Shown: positions 1 through 10,165, counted from the stretch's first letter. The stretch: DNA of 22,963 bases from CAXSEF01 sp964236535 (GCA_964236535.1 CAXSEF010000050.1:1-22963); one strand, 5' to 3'. The notes: a model not told the origin generated them from the letters alone. A program made the numbers and translations.

Positions 1-57
1 TCAGCAGCCCCCTACACCACGCCCCGGGACACGACCCCGGCACCTGGCTAGACTGGA

Positions 58-981
58 TCAGCCCGCCAGTGCGATCGTATCGAGTAGGCGCACCGAGCCC
101 AACCGGGCTGCTGCGACCAGGCGCAGGTCATGCCACGGGCCGCGTAGCTCGGCGGTCTCGCGCAGAGTGTCGGCCTCCACCAGCGCGAAGTAGTCGACTG
201 TGAAGCCGGCAGCAGCAAGCTCTTCCCGGGCTTGGCACAGCATGATCATGGCAGCCTGATCGGTGCTGCCGGGCTCGGATCCGGCTGTCGGGACCGCAGC
301 CAGTGTGGCCAGCCGGTGTGCCGTGGCCCGCAGAGTGGCGGCGAGGTGAGGTGCTTGGTCCCGCTCGGCAAGCGAGAGGAAACGGTTGCGCGACGATAGC
401 GCCAGTCCGTCCGGGTCGCGCCGTGTTGCCACACCCACGACCTCAACAGGCAGATGTAGGTCAGTGACCATGCGCCGTATCACTTGAAGCTGCTGCCAGT
501 CCTTCTCACCGAAATAGGCGCGCTGCGGCCGTATCTGGCCGAACAGCTTGGCCACGACGGTGGCGACACCGGCGAAATGACCGGGGCGCTGCTCACCCTC
601 CCAGCCCAGGGCCGGGCCGGCGGGCACCACCTGCGTGGCGGCATCGGGCGAGTACATGGTGGCTGCATCCGGCAGCCAGGCGAGATCGCAGCCGGCACTA
701 CGGAGTCGGGTGAGGTCGCTCGCCTCGTCGCGCGGGTAGCAGCAAAAATCCTCTCCGGGCGCGAACTGGGTCGGGTTGACGAAGATCGATGCGACAATGG
801 TGCTGCACTCAGCGCCCGCGGCCTGAAGCAGGGCGACGTGGCCGTCGTGCAGAGCGCCCATCGTCGGCACGAAACCAATTGCGTGCGGCCGGTGTGACGC
901 CGCAGTACCGACGTGCGGCGCGGCGGCATCGAGCAATGCCCGCTCCTGTGCGAGCGCCCGCAGGGTGCGCGCAATGCGCAT
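58..981 (-). CDS. panC: Pantothenate synthetase (pantoate--beta-alanine ligase)
   Basis: PanC joins pantoate to beta-alanine with ATP, the last step of vitamin B5 synthesis, in the cytoplasm. The 307-residue protein shows the family hallmarks in order: the HIGH-type nucleotide motif PTMGALHDGH (about residues 39-48), FVNPTQF (67-73), GHFAGV (134-139), YFGEKDWQQ (156-164) and the KMSKS-like loop RDPDGLALSSRN (188-199). It is slightly longer than the usual roughly 280 residues because of extra Ala/Thr/Ser-rich sequence in the C-terminal half. An in-frame reading continues upstream, but a GGGAGG ribosome site lies directly against the ATG at 990 and 9 nt from the ATG at 981, so 981 is chosen. 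The gene is divergent from the DUF983 gene. The usual partner panB is not in the window. The function is well supported by motifs. Confidence 0.95.
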   Translation of the reverse strand: MRIARTLRALAQERALLDAAAPHVGTAASHRPHAIGFVPTMGALHDGHVALLQAAGAECSTIVASIFVNPTQFAPGEDFCCYPRDEASDLTRLRSAGCDLAWLPDAATMYSPDAATQVVPAGPALGWEGEQRPGHFAGVATVVAKLFGQIRPQRAYFGEKDWQQLQVIRRMVTDLHLPVEVVGVATRRDPDGLALSSRNRFLSLAERDQAPHLAATLRATAHRLATLAAVPTAGSEPGSTDQAAMIMLCQAREELAAAGFTVDYFALVEADTLRETAELRGPWHDLRLVAAARLGSVRLLDTIALAG

Positions 982-1148
982 TCCGGTCATCCTCCCGTGC
1001 AATAGGGGCGCGGCAATGCGCCTCCGGTCTGGTCTCGCGCAAGCTGGGCTGGACGACAAGGGCGTGACATCCGTGCTGGGCCGCCCCAAATGATGAGGCT
1101 AGCAAGGCGCGGCCAGGCGGGTTGTGGCGAAGCGCAGGGGGCCAGAGC

Positions 1149-1688
1149 ATGCCAGATATCGCGCCGCCGGTTCGATGGCAAACCGACCGGGTGGTCCCAG
1201 CGGCAGCGTGGCCGGAGCCACCATTGCCGGTTGCAATGACGCGCGGCGCTGCCGGTTTGTGTCCAGCCTGCGGCGAGGCTCCATTGTTTGCGGGCTTCCT
1301 ACGGGTGTGCGATCATTGCCCGGTGTGCGACGCGCCGCTCGGCGAAGTCCAGGCTGATGACGCGCCACCCTATTTCACCACGGTCATCGTCGCCCACGTG
1401 GTGATTGCCCTGCTGGTCCTGGTCGAAGAGGTCTGGGCACCCCCGCTCTGGGTGTATGCGACGACGTTCCTGCCGTTCACGGTGCTGCTGACGCTCGGGC
1501 TGATGCGTCCGGTCAAGGGCGCAACTGTTGGACTGATGCTGCGCCTGGGATTGTTCCGCGGCGATGCGGTGTTCACGCGGCCAATGGGATTTGGTGCGCC
1601 GCCCGGGCTCGTCAGCCGGACGCGGAGGCGCGATCCTGCCTTGGATGTCACAATGTCGCGCGCCAGGGTTGGCGGTCTTGACGCCTGA
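1149..1688 (+). CDS. DUF983 family zinc-ribbon membrane protein
   Basis: This is a 179-residue protein with the DUF983 pattern. A zinc-ribbon-like cysteine set comes first (CPACG at about 38-42, then C54, C57 and C60), followed by the short DDAPPYF segment (70-76). Two hydrophobic membrane helices follow (about 77-97 and 100-119), then the LMRPVKG turn (118-124) typical of the family. DUF983 proteins are small inner-membrane proteins of Alphaproteobacteria with no firmly assigned biochemical role; some sit near cytochrome oxidase genes, but none is seen here. The start at ATG 1149 is supported by AGGGGG about 8 nt upstream; a TTG at 1122 is possible. Residues 1-30 and the Arg-rich C-terminal 30 residues are poorly conserved in type. 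The gene overlaps or abuts the UPF0262 gene downstream, suggesting one transcript. Confidence 0.85.
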   Translation: MPDIAPPVRWQTDRVVPAAAWPEPPLPVAMTRGAAGLCPACGEAPLFAGFLRVCDHCPVCDAPLGEVQADDAPPYFTTVIVAHVVIALLVLVEEVWAPPLWVYATTFLPFTVLLTLGLMRPVKGATVGLMLRLGLFRGDAVFTRPMGFGAPPGLVSRTRRRDPALDVTMSRARVGGLDA

Positions 1689-2175
1689 AACCTGTGCCTC
1701 GGTGCCTGTCGGCACGCAACGCCTGTCGCAGGTGGTCCTGGAGGGCGAGGCAGTCAGCCGGCTGTCGCCGCTGCAAGACGCCGACCGGGCGCAAGCGGTC
1801 GCCGATCTCGCGGCCGAGAACTTTTTCTCCCCCGCGGGCCAGGTAGGGCCGTTCGTGCTGCACCTGTCGATCCAGGAAGGGAGGCTGGAGCTCGACGTGC
1901 GCGATGAGTCGGGTCGTAAGCTGATGGCGACACTGCTGGCGCTCGGGCCATACCGCCGACTGATTAAGGATTACCAGTTGCTCGTCGACAGCCACGTCAA
2001 GGCGGTCGAGGAGGGGCGCCAGGCGCGGATGGAGGCGATCGACATGGGGCGTCGAGGCCTGCACAACGAGGGCGCCGAATTGCTCGTGCAGCGCCTGGAA
2101 CGCAAGATCGCCATCGACTTCGAAACGGCACGACGCCTGTTCACCCTGGTCTGCGTGCTGCACCAGCGCATCTGA
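1678..2175 (+). CDS. UPF0262 family protein
   Basis: This roughly 165-residue soluble protein has the strong UPF0262 signature: GPFVLHLSIQEGRL, then LGPYRRLIKDYQLL, then EAIDMGRRGLHNEGAELL and finally IDFETARRLFTLVCVLH. The family is widespread in Alphaproteobacteria and its function is unknown. The C-terminal two thirds are unmistakable, but the start is not. The TTG at 1678 has AGGG about 9 nt upstream and gives the length expected for the family. An ATG at 1645 (176 residues) lacks a well-spaced ribosome site, and a GTG at 1702 would give 157 residues. With the TTG start the gene overlaps the end of the DUF983 gene by 11 nt, so the two may be translationally linked. It is followed after 52 nt by mtnA. 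Confidence 0.88.
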   Translation: MTPETCASVPVGTQRLSQVVLEGEAVSRLSPLQDADRAQAVADLAAENFFSPAGQVGPFVLHLSIQEGRLELDVRDESGRKLMATLLALGPYRRLIKDYQLLVDSHVKAVEEGRQARMEAIDMGRRGLHNEGAELLVQRLERKIAIDFETARRLFTLVCVLHQRI

Positions 2176-2207
2176 CCGCCTTGGCCGCAGCACAGCCGCC
2201 CTGCCCT

Positions 2208-2227
2208 CCTGCCATGAAGTCCCTGCC

Positions 2228-2234
<7 letters not shown>
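2208..2234 (+). promoter_or_regulatory. Tandem-duplicated start region with a five-codon mini-frame before mtnA
   Basis: The segment CCTGCCATGAAG occurs twice with a 14-nt period (2208-2219 and 2222-2233). The first ATG (2214) opens a frame Met-Lys-Ser-Leu-Pro that stops at TGA 2229-2231 and overlaps the mtnA ATG as ATGA. No purine-rich ribosome site precedes either ATG. The duplication is seen directly. A role in re-initiation or coupling is inference. Confidence 0.45.
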
Positions 2235-3319
<1,085 letters not shown>

Positions 3320-3353
3320 GGCGCGTGGCGCGAAGCCCAGCGTCCGGCGGCGC

Positions 3354-3788
3354 TTATGGCGGCGGCTCCACGCCCCACTGCTCCTCGAACCCGCGACGTG
3401 CGGTGCGCAACGCGGTTTCCGCAGCGCGGTCCTGCTGGTCAAGCGCTACGCGGGCAAACACCGGGGCGAGTTCGGCCAGCAGCCAGCCGACCGCGCACGC
3501 TGCCCAGGCCCCGCCCAGTACGTCAACGTCGCCCAGCAGCGCTAACGCCTCGGCCACTCCGGCTCCGCCGTGCCACAGCCGCAGCACTGGACTGATCGAC
3601 ATTGCAGCACCGAACAGCGCGACCGAGCGGGCGACCGGACGGCCCCTTGCGCGATCGCTGAGCAGGGCCGGGCCAAGCGGCGTCATCAGTCCGCACAGCA
3701 GCAGCACGGTGGCGGGCGACACCGCGAGCAGCAAGCCGGAGCCAAGGCCCTGCAACCAGCGCATCCGGCCCGCCTTGTGCGGATTCAT
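3354..3788 (-). CDS. Small polytopic membrane protein, function unknown
   Basis: This 144-residue protein matches no family I recognise. It has a short basic N-terminus followed by about three hydrophobic stretches (roughly residues 11-37, 51-69 and 83-112), rich in Leu, Ala and Gly. A charged C-terminal tail follows (about 113-144, with repeated Arg, Asp and Glu). It is therefore probably an inner-membrane protein with a cytoplasmic tail. Its ATG overlaps the stop codon of the kinase-like gene as ATGA, so the two should be translated together and may act together. It ends 34 nt from the convergent mtnA. The reading frame is well supported by the overlap and by the high GC at third positions; the function is open. 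Confidence 0.72.
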   Translation of the reverse strand: MNPHKAGRMRWLQGLGSGLLLAVSPATVLLLCGLMTPLGPALLSDRARGRPVARSVALFGAAMSISPVLRLWHGGAGVAEALALLGDVDVLGGAWAACAVGWLLAELAPVFARVALDQQDRAAETALRTARRGFEEQWGVEPPP

Positions 3789-5731
3789 GACATTAATGCC
3801 ACAGCCAGCGCGCCGGCGGCGAGCATCAGCCCAAAGCTCCCAACCACGTCGCTGCCGGTGCGTTGCGCACTCTCTAGGCGACCGGCACGACGCAGTGCCA
3901 GCGCGCGGAGCTGGGTGTCAATACGGGCGACTTCGGCGCGCGCGGCTTGCGCGCCGCTCCGGTCAACGCACAGAGCTGTTTCGTCGGCGAGCAGCTTGGC
4001 GAGTGGGAGCAACGAGCCGTGCGCTACCAGGGAAGCCACTTGGCTTGCCAACGCGTCGCGAGTGGCGCGGTTCTGCCAGGCCGACAGGTCTTGCACGCCG
4101 CCCTGCGCCAGCCAGCCCGCAGTGGCCGGAAGCAGCCCGGCCTGCAGGCGTGCCTGCAACTGTGCAAGTAGCTGGAGTTGGCGCATCGGGTTGCCAACGA
4201 CACCGACAATGTCCGGGCGCTGGGCGTCGCGGGCGGCGATGAAGGCCAGCATCTCGCCGTCGAGCGGAAGGGAGCCACGCTCCGCCCGTGGCGCCAGCGC
4301 CTCGATCACCGTGAGCAGCTCGGGCAAGCGGGTGACGACTTGGCTGCCCAGCAAGGGCGAGACGCAGGCCAGCAGCGGATTCAGTGCGTAGGCGAGGCGT
4401 GCCACTCCAGCGCCCGGCGGGCTGGTCTTGAGCAGCATGCGACGCACCCGCGTTTCGGCACGGATACGGTTGGTGTCGATGCGGCCAGGACGCGCGGCCG
4501 CCCAGGTCACTACCGCCTCAGAAGAGACCAGCTCTTCAAGTGCCGCACTGACGGGGCGGTCGGGTCGGGTCTCGACCAGTGCCGGGCCCATCCCGTCGGG
4601 CCACAGTGACAGGCCGCGCCAGCACAGCGGCGCCAGCGGGTCGAGTGCGGCCACCGCCCGCATCACCCCCATCGGCTCGATCATCCGCTCGGCGGCGGAC
4701 AGGCCGGCAAGCGACGTCTCCACCCTTCCAGCGAGCGCAGCGTCGGCCAGCGAGCGGCGCAGCCATGACAGCACCGTGCCCTTGCGCAGCAGCTCGGCGG
4801 CCGGCACGGGATGTAGCGCCAGTGCCAGAGCAAGGCCGCGCCCAGTCCAGACCTGCATCGGGCCGACCACGATGGAGCGCTCCGAGGGACGAGGCATTTG
4901 CACAACGGAGCGCCGGACCATCGTCGCGGCCGGGTCGCGCAGCAGGCCCGGCGCGGGACGGTGCTGCGGGTCCTCGCTCAGCATGCCGCGCAGCAACTCG
5001 GCTAGCGCGGCTGGGACTGGCTCACGTTCCACCAACGCATCGTAGCTGCCCCGCTCGATCTTGCGTGCCAGCAGGTCGGCATCGTCGATCCCGGCGAGGG
5101 GCAGGCGGCCAAGCCACAGCGAAAGCATGAGCACGCCCAGCGCATAGACGTCGTCGGCGATGCTGCCGTCGCCGCGGCCGGAGCGCAAGCAGACCTGCGA
5201 GTATGGCGGCTCGAACACTGCGGGCTGCAGGCTGGCAGGCGGCTCGGCCCAGGCTGGGCCCAGCACGGCGGTGCCCGAGGGGTCGCGGAATACGTTGTCG
5301 GGGCGGATGGCGCGGTGCGTCAGGCCGTTCCGCATCAGCGCATCGAGAGCGGTAGCGGCCGGGCGCAGTAGGTCATTGAACAACTGCTGCTCGGGCCAGC
5401 GCGCGTCGATCGACAGGGCCGGGCCAGGTGGCGCATTGCACACGACCCAGGCGGTGCCGCCAGCGACGCCGAAGCCCAGCGGCCGCAGCAGGCCGGGGAT
5501 GGTGAGGGTTGGGAGCGCCGCGATCGGGGTTGCGCGCGCCGGCGCCTCGGCCGCCACGCGCAGGGCGACCAGGGCGGGATATTCCCCCTGCCGATCGGCA
5601 GCAACGACCGCGCGCAGCGACGGCGCGAGGAACGGCGCCAGCTGGCCGGGGGCGGGGGCGTAGCGTCCGCCGATCAGGGAGTCGTGCGGCTCATGTGCCA
5701 TGTCGGTCGCTTCGTCATTCTGACGCGCCAC
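3785..5731 (-). CDS. Protein-kinase-fold protein lacking catalytic residues, with C-terminal membrane anchor
   Basis: The first 260 or so residues of this 648-residue protein follow the plan of a Ser/Thr protein kinase. The catalytic loop reads THRAIRPDN (138-146) where HRDxKxxN is expected, so the catalytic Asp and Lys are replaced by Ala141 and Arg143, while Asn146 remains. The metal-binding DFG position reads LGPAW. A subdomain IX-like IADDVYALGVLML (191-203) and a final DPQHRP (254-259) are kept, which supports the fold. No VAIK-type Lys or Gly-loop is obvious. The long remainder (about 270-620) is Leu/Ala-rich, helical and unrecognised. The last 20 or so residues form one hydrophobic segment, so the protein is probably tail-anchored with its bulk in the cytoplasm. 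GTG 5731 has AGGG 6 nt upstream; ATG 5701 is an alternative start. It is likely a pseudokinase scaffold or sensor, coupled to the downstream membrane protein. A diverged but active kinase is possible. Confidence 0.75.
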   Translation of the reverse strand: MARQNDEATDMAHEPHDSLIGGRYAPAPGQLAPFLAPSLRAVVAADRQGEYPALVALRVAAEAPARATPIAALPTLTIPGLLRPLGFGVAGGTAWVVCNAPPGPALSIDARWPEQQLFNDLLRPAATALDALMRNGLTHRAIRPDNVFRDPSGTAVLGPAWAEPPASLQPAVFEPPYSQVCLRSGRGDGSIADDVYALGVLMLSLWLGRLPLAGIDDADLLARKIERGSYDALVEREPVPAALAELLRGMLSEDPQHRPAPGLLRDPAATMVRRSVVQMPRPSERSIVVGPMQVWTGRGLALALALHPVPAAELLRKGTVLSWLRRSLADAALAGRVETSLAGLSAAERMIEPMGVMRAVAALDPLAPLCWRGLSLWPDGMGPALVETRPDRPVSAALEELVSSEAVVTWAAARPGRIDTNRIRAETRVRRMLLKTSPPGAGVARLAYALNPLLACVSPLLGSQVVTRLPELLTVIEALAPRAERGSLPLDGEMLAFIAARDAQRPDIVGVVGNPMRQLQLLAQLQARLQAGLLPATAGWLAQGGVQDLSAWQNRATRDALASQVASLVAHGSLLPLAKLLADETALCVDRSGAQAARAEVARIDTQLRALALRRAGRLESAQRTGSDVVGSFGLMLAAGALAVALMS

Positions 5732-6028
5732 CTTGGCCCTGGCGTGCCTAATTCCCGGTTAACGGGCTCGGCATGGTGCGCCCGCGAGGGCGACCGACGA
5801 GCCGGATTTCCGAGTCGGCTGGCGTGCTGGCGAAGGCCCGAGCGTCGGCGCCTGGAACGGCACGCTGAAGCGGGCTGGCAATGCACAGCCTGCCCACGAG
5901 TTCACTCTGCCGAGTTGCAAGACGTATCTCGCAAGCACCGGAGCGGAGTGGCCTTCTTGGCCGTCAGCACCGAAGCACAGCGAAAGCGCGCCAGACAGCT
6001 TGGCAGTGTGGAGTTCCCGGCCAGGCCC
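5732..6028. other. Intergenic stretch between purA and the kinase-like gene
   Basis: These 297 nt lie downstream of purA and upstream of the kinase-like gene, both on the minus strand. I see no convincing coding frame, no strong hairpin with T-run and no clear -35/-10 pair. A promoter for the kinase-like gene would be expected here but is not recognisable by eye. Confidence 0.5.
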
Positions 6029-7318
<1,290 letters not shown>

Positions 7319-7372
7319 CAGCCGTCTCCCCGAAACCCGGGGTGTTGTGCCACCGCACGATGGGGCAAGGAA

Positions 7373-7423
7373 GCAAGGCTGGGTTTGCCCAGACCCGCCA
7401 GAGGTCAGAGGCCTTCGGTAACC
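7373..7423 (+). repeat. Two-hairpin intergenic repeat, copy 1
   Basis: This 51-nt element matches a second copy at 22861-22912 at 44 of 52 aligned positions, in the same orientation. It contains CTGGG-TTTG-CCCAG (7379-7392) and an imperfect second stem GAGGTC-AGA-GGCCTT (7401-7415). The ends GCAAGGCTGGG and AACC are kept between copies. Base changes in the second stem largely keep pairing through G-U pairs. It resembles REP-type dispersed elements. It sits between hisZ and purA and may act as a partial terminator or RNA stabiliser. Confidence 0.75.
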
Positions 7424-7522
7424 ATCCCCTGTTTGCACAACCCGAATAAGTGTGCCCCCAACTTGGGCGAGTCTGGGCTTCAGGTCCCAGCGGAGTCCGA
7501 GAGCACAGCTTCCGGCCCTGCT

Positions 7523-8728
7523 TCAGGCAAGCGCGACCGCCGCCTTGTCGCGAAGCAGGTGCGTGCAGCACAGCCGCACCGCCTCCGCCTCCGGTTGGGC
7601 GATGTGGTCGAGTCCCGCGACCGTTGCGTAGCCGGCGGCGCGCAGAGCCTGGGCCGCGGCGGGCTCGGCACCGGCGGGCACGAACACGCGCGGCCGTACG
7701 GCCGGGCGTGAGGCCGCGCGTAGAACCGCGTCTGGGAAAAAGGTCAGGCCAGTGGCGGGCTCGCCGTCGCCACCGAGATAGCGGCCGCCGCGGCCCAGCT
7801 CCTCGTGCAGGCCGGCAGCGTAGATCGAGGCGCACAGCCCGGTGTGGTAACGCATGCCGCGAAATTCGATCGGATCAATGGTAAGCCGCAGCGCCGGCGC
7901 GCTCCGGCGCAGCAGGTCGACCACGGCGTGCAGGCGGACCGCGAGCGCGTAGGCCACCGGCGGCAGCCTGACTGCCGCAAGCGCCGCGAGCGCGGTGTCT
8001 GCCGGCCCGGCGGCGTGCAGCAGGTCGATGAGTATCGGCGCGAGCGGTCCGGCAAGCGCAGCAACAGACGCGGCATCCTTGCGGTCAAGCGCCCGGGTCA
8101 AGGCAATCCGAGTCTCGCCCGATGGGATGGCGGCCCAGTCCAACAACGCGGGCGCCATCTGCGGCAGAAGCAGGTCGAAGCTGACGCCAGTGAGGCCGAG
8201 AGCCGCAAGCGCCTCGGCGCCGACCAGGATCGTCTCGGCGTCGGCTTCGGCTGAGTCCGCCCCGATCAGTTCGATGCCGGCCTGCGCAACCTGCCGCCCC
8301 GCGGAGAGCTGTCCGCCCCCCACCCGCACGCACTGTCCGGCATACGAGAGGCGCAGCGGACGGGGGCTGTGCGCAAGACGCGTAGCGGCGATGCGGGCAA
8401 TCTGCGGCGTTATGTCGGCGCGCAGCCCCATCATACGGTGCGTATCAGGGTCCATCATCCGGAAGGTTTGCTCGGCAACCGCGGCGCCGGAGCCCTGAAG
8501 CAGGCCATCCGCGAACTCGAGCAGTGGAGGCTTGATGCGCTCGTAGCCGTGTCCTGCGAAGGCAGCCATCAGCCGTTCGACTGAGGCGGCTTCGGTCTCT
8601 GCGTCCGGCGGCAGCAGGTCGCGAAAACCGGCGGGCAGCAGCGCGGGGACGGGGACGGGTTCGTCGGACATCGCGGCACGCGTGATGGCAGGTGGAAGGA
8701 TGGAGAGCAAGGCTTCGTGCAGGTCCAT
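7523..8728 (-). CDS. hisZ: ATP phosphoribosyltransferase regulatory subunit (HisRS paralogue)
   Basis: HisZ is a catalytically inactive relative of histidyl-tRNA synthetase that activates the short form of HisG and mediates histidine feedback at the first step of histidine synthesis. The protein has class II synthetase-type blocks: LLPAGFRDLLPPDAE (about 30-44), GLRADITPQIARI, YAGQCVRVGGGQ, QAGIELIG, and the late ELGRGGRYLGGDG with TGLTFFPD. It has about 401 residues and lacks the C-terminal anticodon-binding domain of a true HisRS, which fits HisZ. ATG 8728 has AAGG 5 nt upstream and is chosen; ATG 8671 gives 382 residues, closer to the usual family length, but has no clear ribosome site. 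A short-form hisG is expected elsewhere in the genome. purA follows on the same strand. Confidence 0.9.
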   Translation of the reverse strand: MDLHEALLSILPPAITRAAMSDEPVPVPALLPAGFRDLLPPDAETEAASVERLMAAFAGHGYERIKPPLLEFADGLLQGSGAAVAEQTFRMMDPDTHRMMGLRADITPQIARIAATRLAHSPRPLRLSYAGQCVRVGGGQLSAGRQVAQAGIELIGADSAEADAETILVGAEALAALGLTGVSFDLLLPQMAPALLDWAAIPSGETRIALTRALDRKDAASVAALAGPLAPILIDLLHAAGPADTALAALAAVRLPPVAYALAVRLHAVVDLLRRSAPALRLTIDPIEFRGMRYHTGLCASIYAAGLHEELGRGGRYLGGDGEPATGLTFFPDAVLRAASRPAVRPRVFVPAGAEPAAAQALRAAGYATVAGLDHIAQPEAEAVRLCCTHLLRDKAAVALA

Positions 8729-9014
8729 ACCCGCCTTGCATATTAAGAATGGTAGTCCCGCACTATCCGCAGACATCGCACCAAATTGTGGACACAAGGC
8801 AACATCCTGTTCACGTTTTGTCGATGAATGAGACTGTGCCCTTAGCAGACTGTGGTAGTTTCGCCACTACGAAGGAGAGTAACCGTCCGCGACGCTGTCA
8901 TTACAATCCGTGACCGCAACTTGGCGGGTTTTTGTGCTCTTACCGTGCCGTTCGCACCGGAGCTGCTTTCCCGGCGGTTTCCACGCGGTGCAGTGATGTA
9001 AGGACTTTGACACG
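8729..9014. promoter_or_regulatory. Divergent hisZ / porin control region
   Basis: This 286-nt gap separates hisZ (-) from the porin gene (+) and is visibly more AT-rich than its surroundings. On the minus strand a TAATAT-like -10 lies close to the hisZ start. On the plus strand there are the inverted repeat GTAGT-ttcgcc-ACTAC (8855-8870), the short stem CCGC/GCGG followed by five T (8914-8933), and AAGGA about 10 nt before the porin ATG. No strong sigma-70 promoter pair is obvious for either gene. Confidence 0.5.
8914..8933 (+). terminator. Short hairpin plus T-run in the porin leader (attenuator or sRNA terminator candidate)
   Basis: CCGC (8914-8917) pairs with GCGG (8924-8927) across a 6-nt loop and is followed by GTTTTTG. 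The stem is short, so this is a weak intrinsic terminator by itself. It lies about 80 nt upstream of the porin start, where it could end a short transcript or attenuate porin expression. Confidence 0.35.
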
Positions 9015-10136
9015 ATGCGGATTCGCTCTGCCCTCCTGGCAACCACTTTCCTCGGCTCGGCGTTCGCCGCTGCCGCCTCGGCTCAGACCGCGCCTCCGAT
9101 CGACGGCGTGTACGTCAGCGTCGGCGCCGGCTACAACCTGTTGCAGGACGAGCATCTGCGCCCCTCTAGCGAGGGTGGCGACGGGATCACCGAGCACACC
9201 CGCTACCGCTTCGGGAATGGCTTCGACGGGGTTGCCGCAGTCGGCTACGGGCTCGGCAACGGCCTACGGTTCGAGGCTGAGGGTCATTACCTTAACAACA
9301 ACGTCAACAACTACGTCAGCACCGCGGTCGCCTCGAACTCCTCGGGTCATACCGATACCTACGGCGGCTTCGGCAACGTGCTGTATGACTTCAATTTGAG
9401 CAATTTCGGCATCACCGGGATTCCAGTCACACCGTATGTCGGCGTCGGCGCGGGCTACCTGTTTGAACACCTCAGTCCGTTCACCTCGGCGTTCAATGAC
9501 GGCAGCCTACTACGTGTTGGCGGCACCCAGGGCGGTTTCGCTTATCAGGGCATCGTTGGCGTGTCCTACGACATCGACGCGCTACCCGGCCTTGCCGTGA
9601 CCGGCGAGTATCGCTACGTCGGCCAGATGAACCAGAACGCGTATTCGGCGGACTACTACACCTCAGCCGGCCTCGCGAAGGGCAACGCTCGTTTCGACAA
9701 CGCCTCCAACCACGAGCTGAACGTCGGCTTGCGCTACGCCTTCAACACGGCGCCGCCGCCGCCGCCGCCGGCGCCTGCGCCGATGGCCACGCCCCCGGTG
9801 GCACCGGCGCGCACCTACCTCGTGTTCTTCGACTGGGACCGCGCCGACCTCACCGCCCGCGCCCGCCAGATCATCCACGAGGCGGCGTCGGCCAGCACCC
9901 GGGTGCAGACCACCCGCATCGAGGTCAACGGCTACACCGACCTGTCCGGTACCGCGGCCTACAACCAGCGGCTGTCGGTCCGCCGTGCCGAGAGCGTCGA
10001 GGCCGAGCTGGTGCGCGACGGCGTGTCGCGCCAGGAGATTGCCATCCACGGCTACGGCGAGAGCAACCCGCTGGTGCCCACCGCGCAGGGCGTGCGCGAG
10101 CCGCAGAACCGCCGCGTCGAGATCATCCTGCACTGA
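9015..10136 (+). CDS. OmpA-family outer-membrane protein
   Basis: This is a 373-residue envelope protein built as signal peptide, beta-barrel, Pro-rich hinge and peptidoglycan-binding domain. Residues 1-23 form a classic Sec signal ending Ala-Ser-Ala before Gln24. Residues about 28-246 have alternating aromatic/Gly-rich strands (GVYVSVGAGYNLL, PYVGVGAGYLFEH, VTGEYRYVGQ, LNVGLRYAF) typical of an eight-stranded OmpA barrel. A six-Pro hinge follows (about 249-266). Residues 267-373 are an OmpA C-terminal domain with VNGYTDLSG (Asp309), NQRLSVRRAESV and the closing NRRVEI (365-370), whose Asp and Arg contact diaminopimelate. It should link the outer membrane to the cell wall. The start is supported by AAGGA about 10 nt upstream. 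A good intrinsic terminator follows, so it is probably monocistronic. Confidence 0.93.
   Translation: MRIRSALLATTFLGSAFAAAASAQTAPPIDGVYVSVGAGYNLLQDEHLRPSSEGGDGITEHTRYRFGNGFDGVAAVGYGLGNGLRFEAEGHYLNNNVNNYVSTAVASNSSGHTDTYGGFGNVLYDFNLSNFGITGIPVTPYVGVGAGYLFEHLSPFTSAFNDGSLLRVGGTQGGFAYQGIVGVSYDIDALPGLAVTGEYRYVGQMNQNAYSADYYTSAGLAKGNARFDNASNHELNVGLRYAFNTAPPPPPPAPAPMATPPVAPARTYLVFFDWDRADLTARARQIIHEAASASTRVQTTRIEVNGYTDLSGTAAYNQRLSVRRAESVEAELVRDGVSRQEIAIHGYGESNPLVPTAQGVREPQNRRVEIILH
9751..9771 (+). repeat. GCC/CCG trinucleotide tract coding the porin hinge
   Basis: An uninterrupted run of about six CCG-type triplets encodes consecutive prolines between barrel and OmpA domain. Because the unit is three bases, slippage would change hinge length without shifting the frame. 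Confidence 0.7.
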
Positions 10137-10165
10137 TCCTGGCGAGCAACGCGTTGATTGCATTG

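Noticed and set aside
24..40. Hairpin CCGGG/CCCGG just past the panC stop
   Set aside because: The stem has only 5 bp with a 7-nt loop, the halves are self-complementary and there is no T-run in the direction of panC transcription; too weak to call a terminator.
982..1148. Promoters in the panC / DUF983 divergent gap
   Set aside because: A shared promoter region is expected here, but no -35/-10 pair of reasonable quality could be found on either strand.
8824..8913. A 29-codon frame before the porin gene
   Set aside because: Its third-position GC is low, unlike every real gene here, and there is no ribosome site; it looks like leader sequence.
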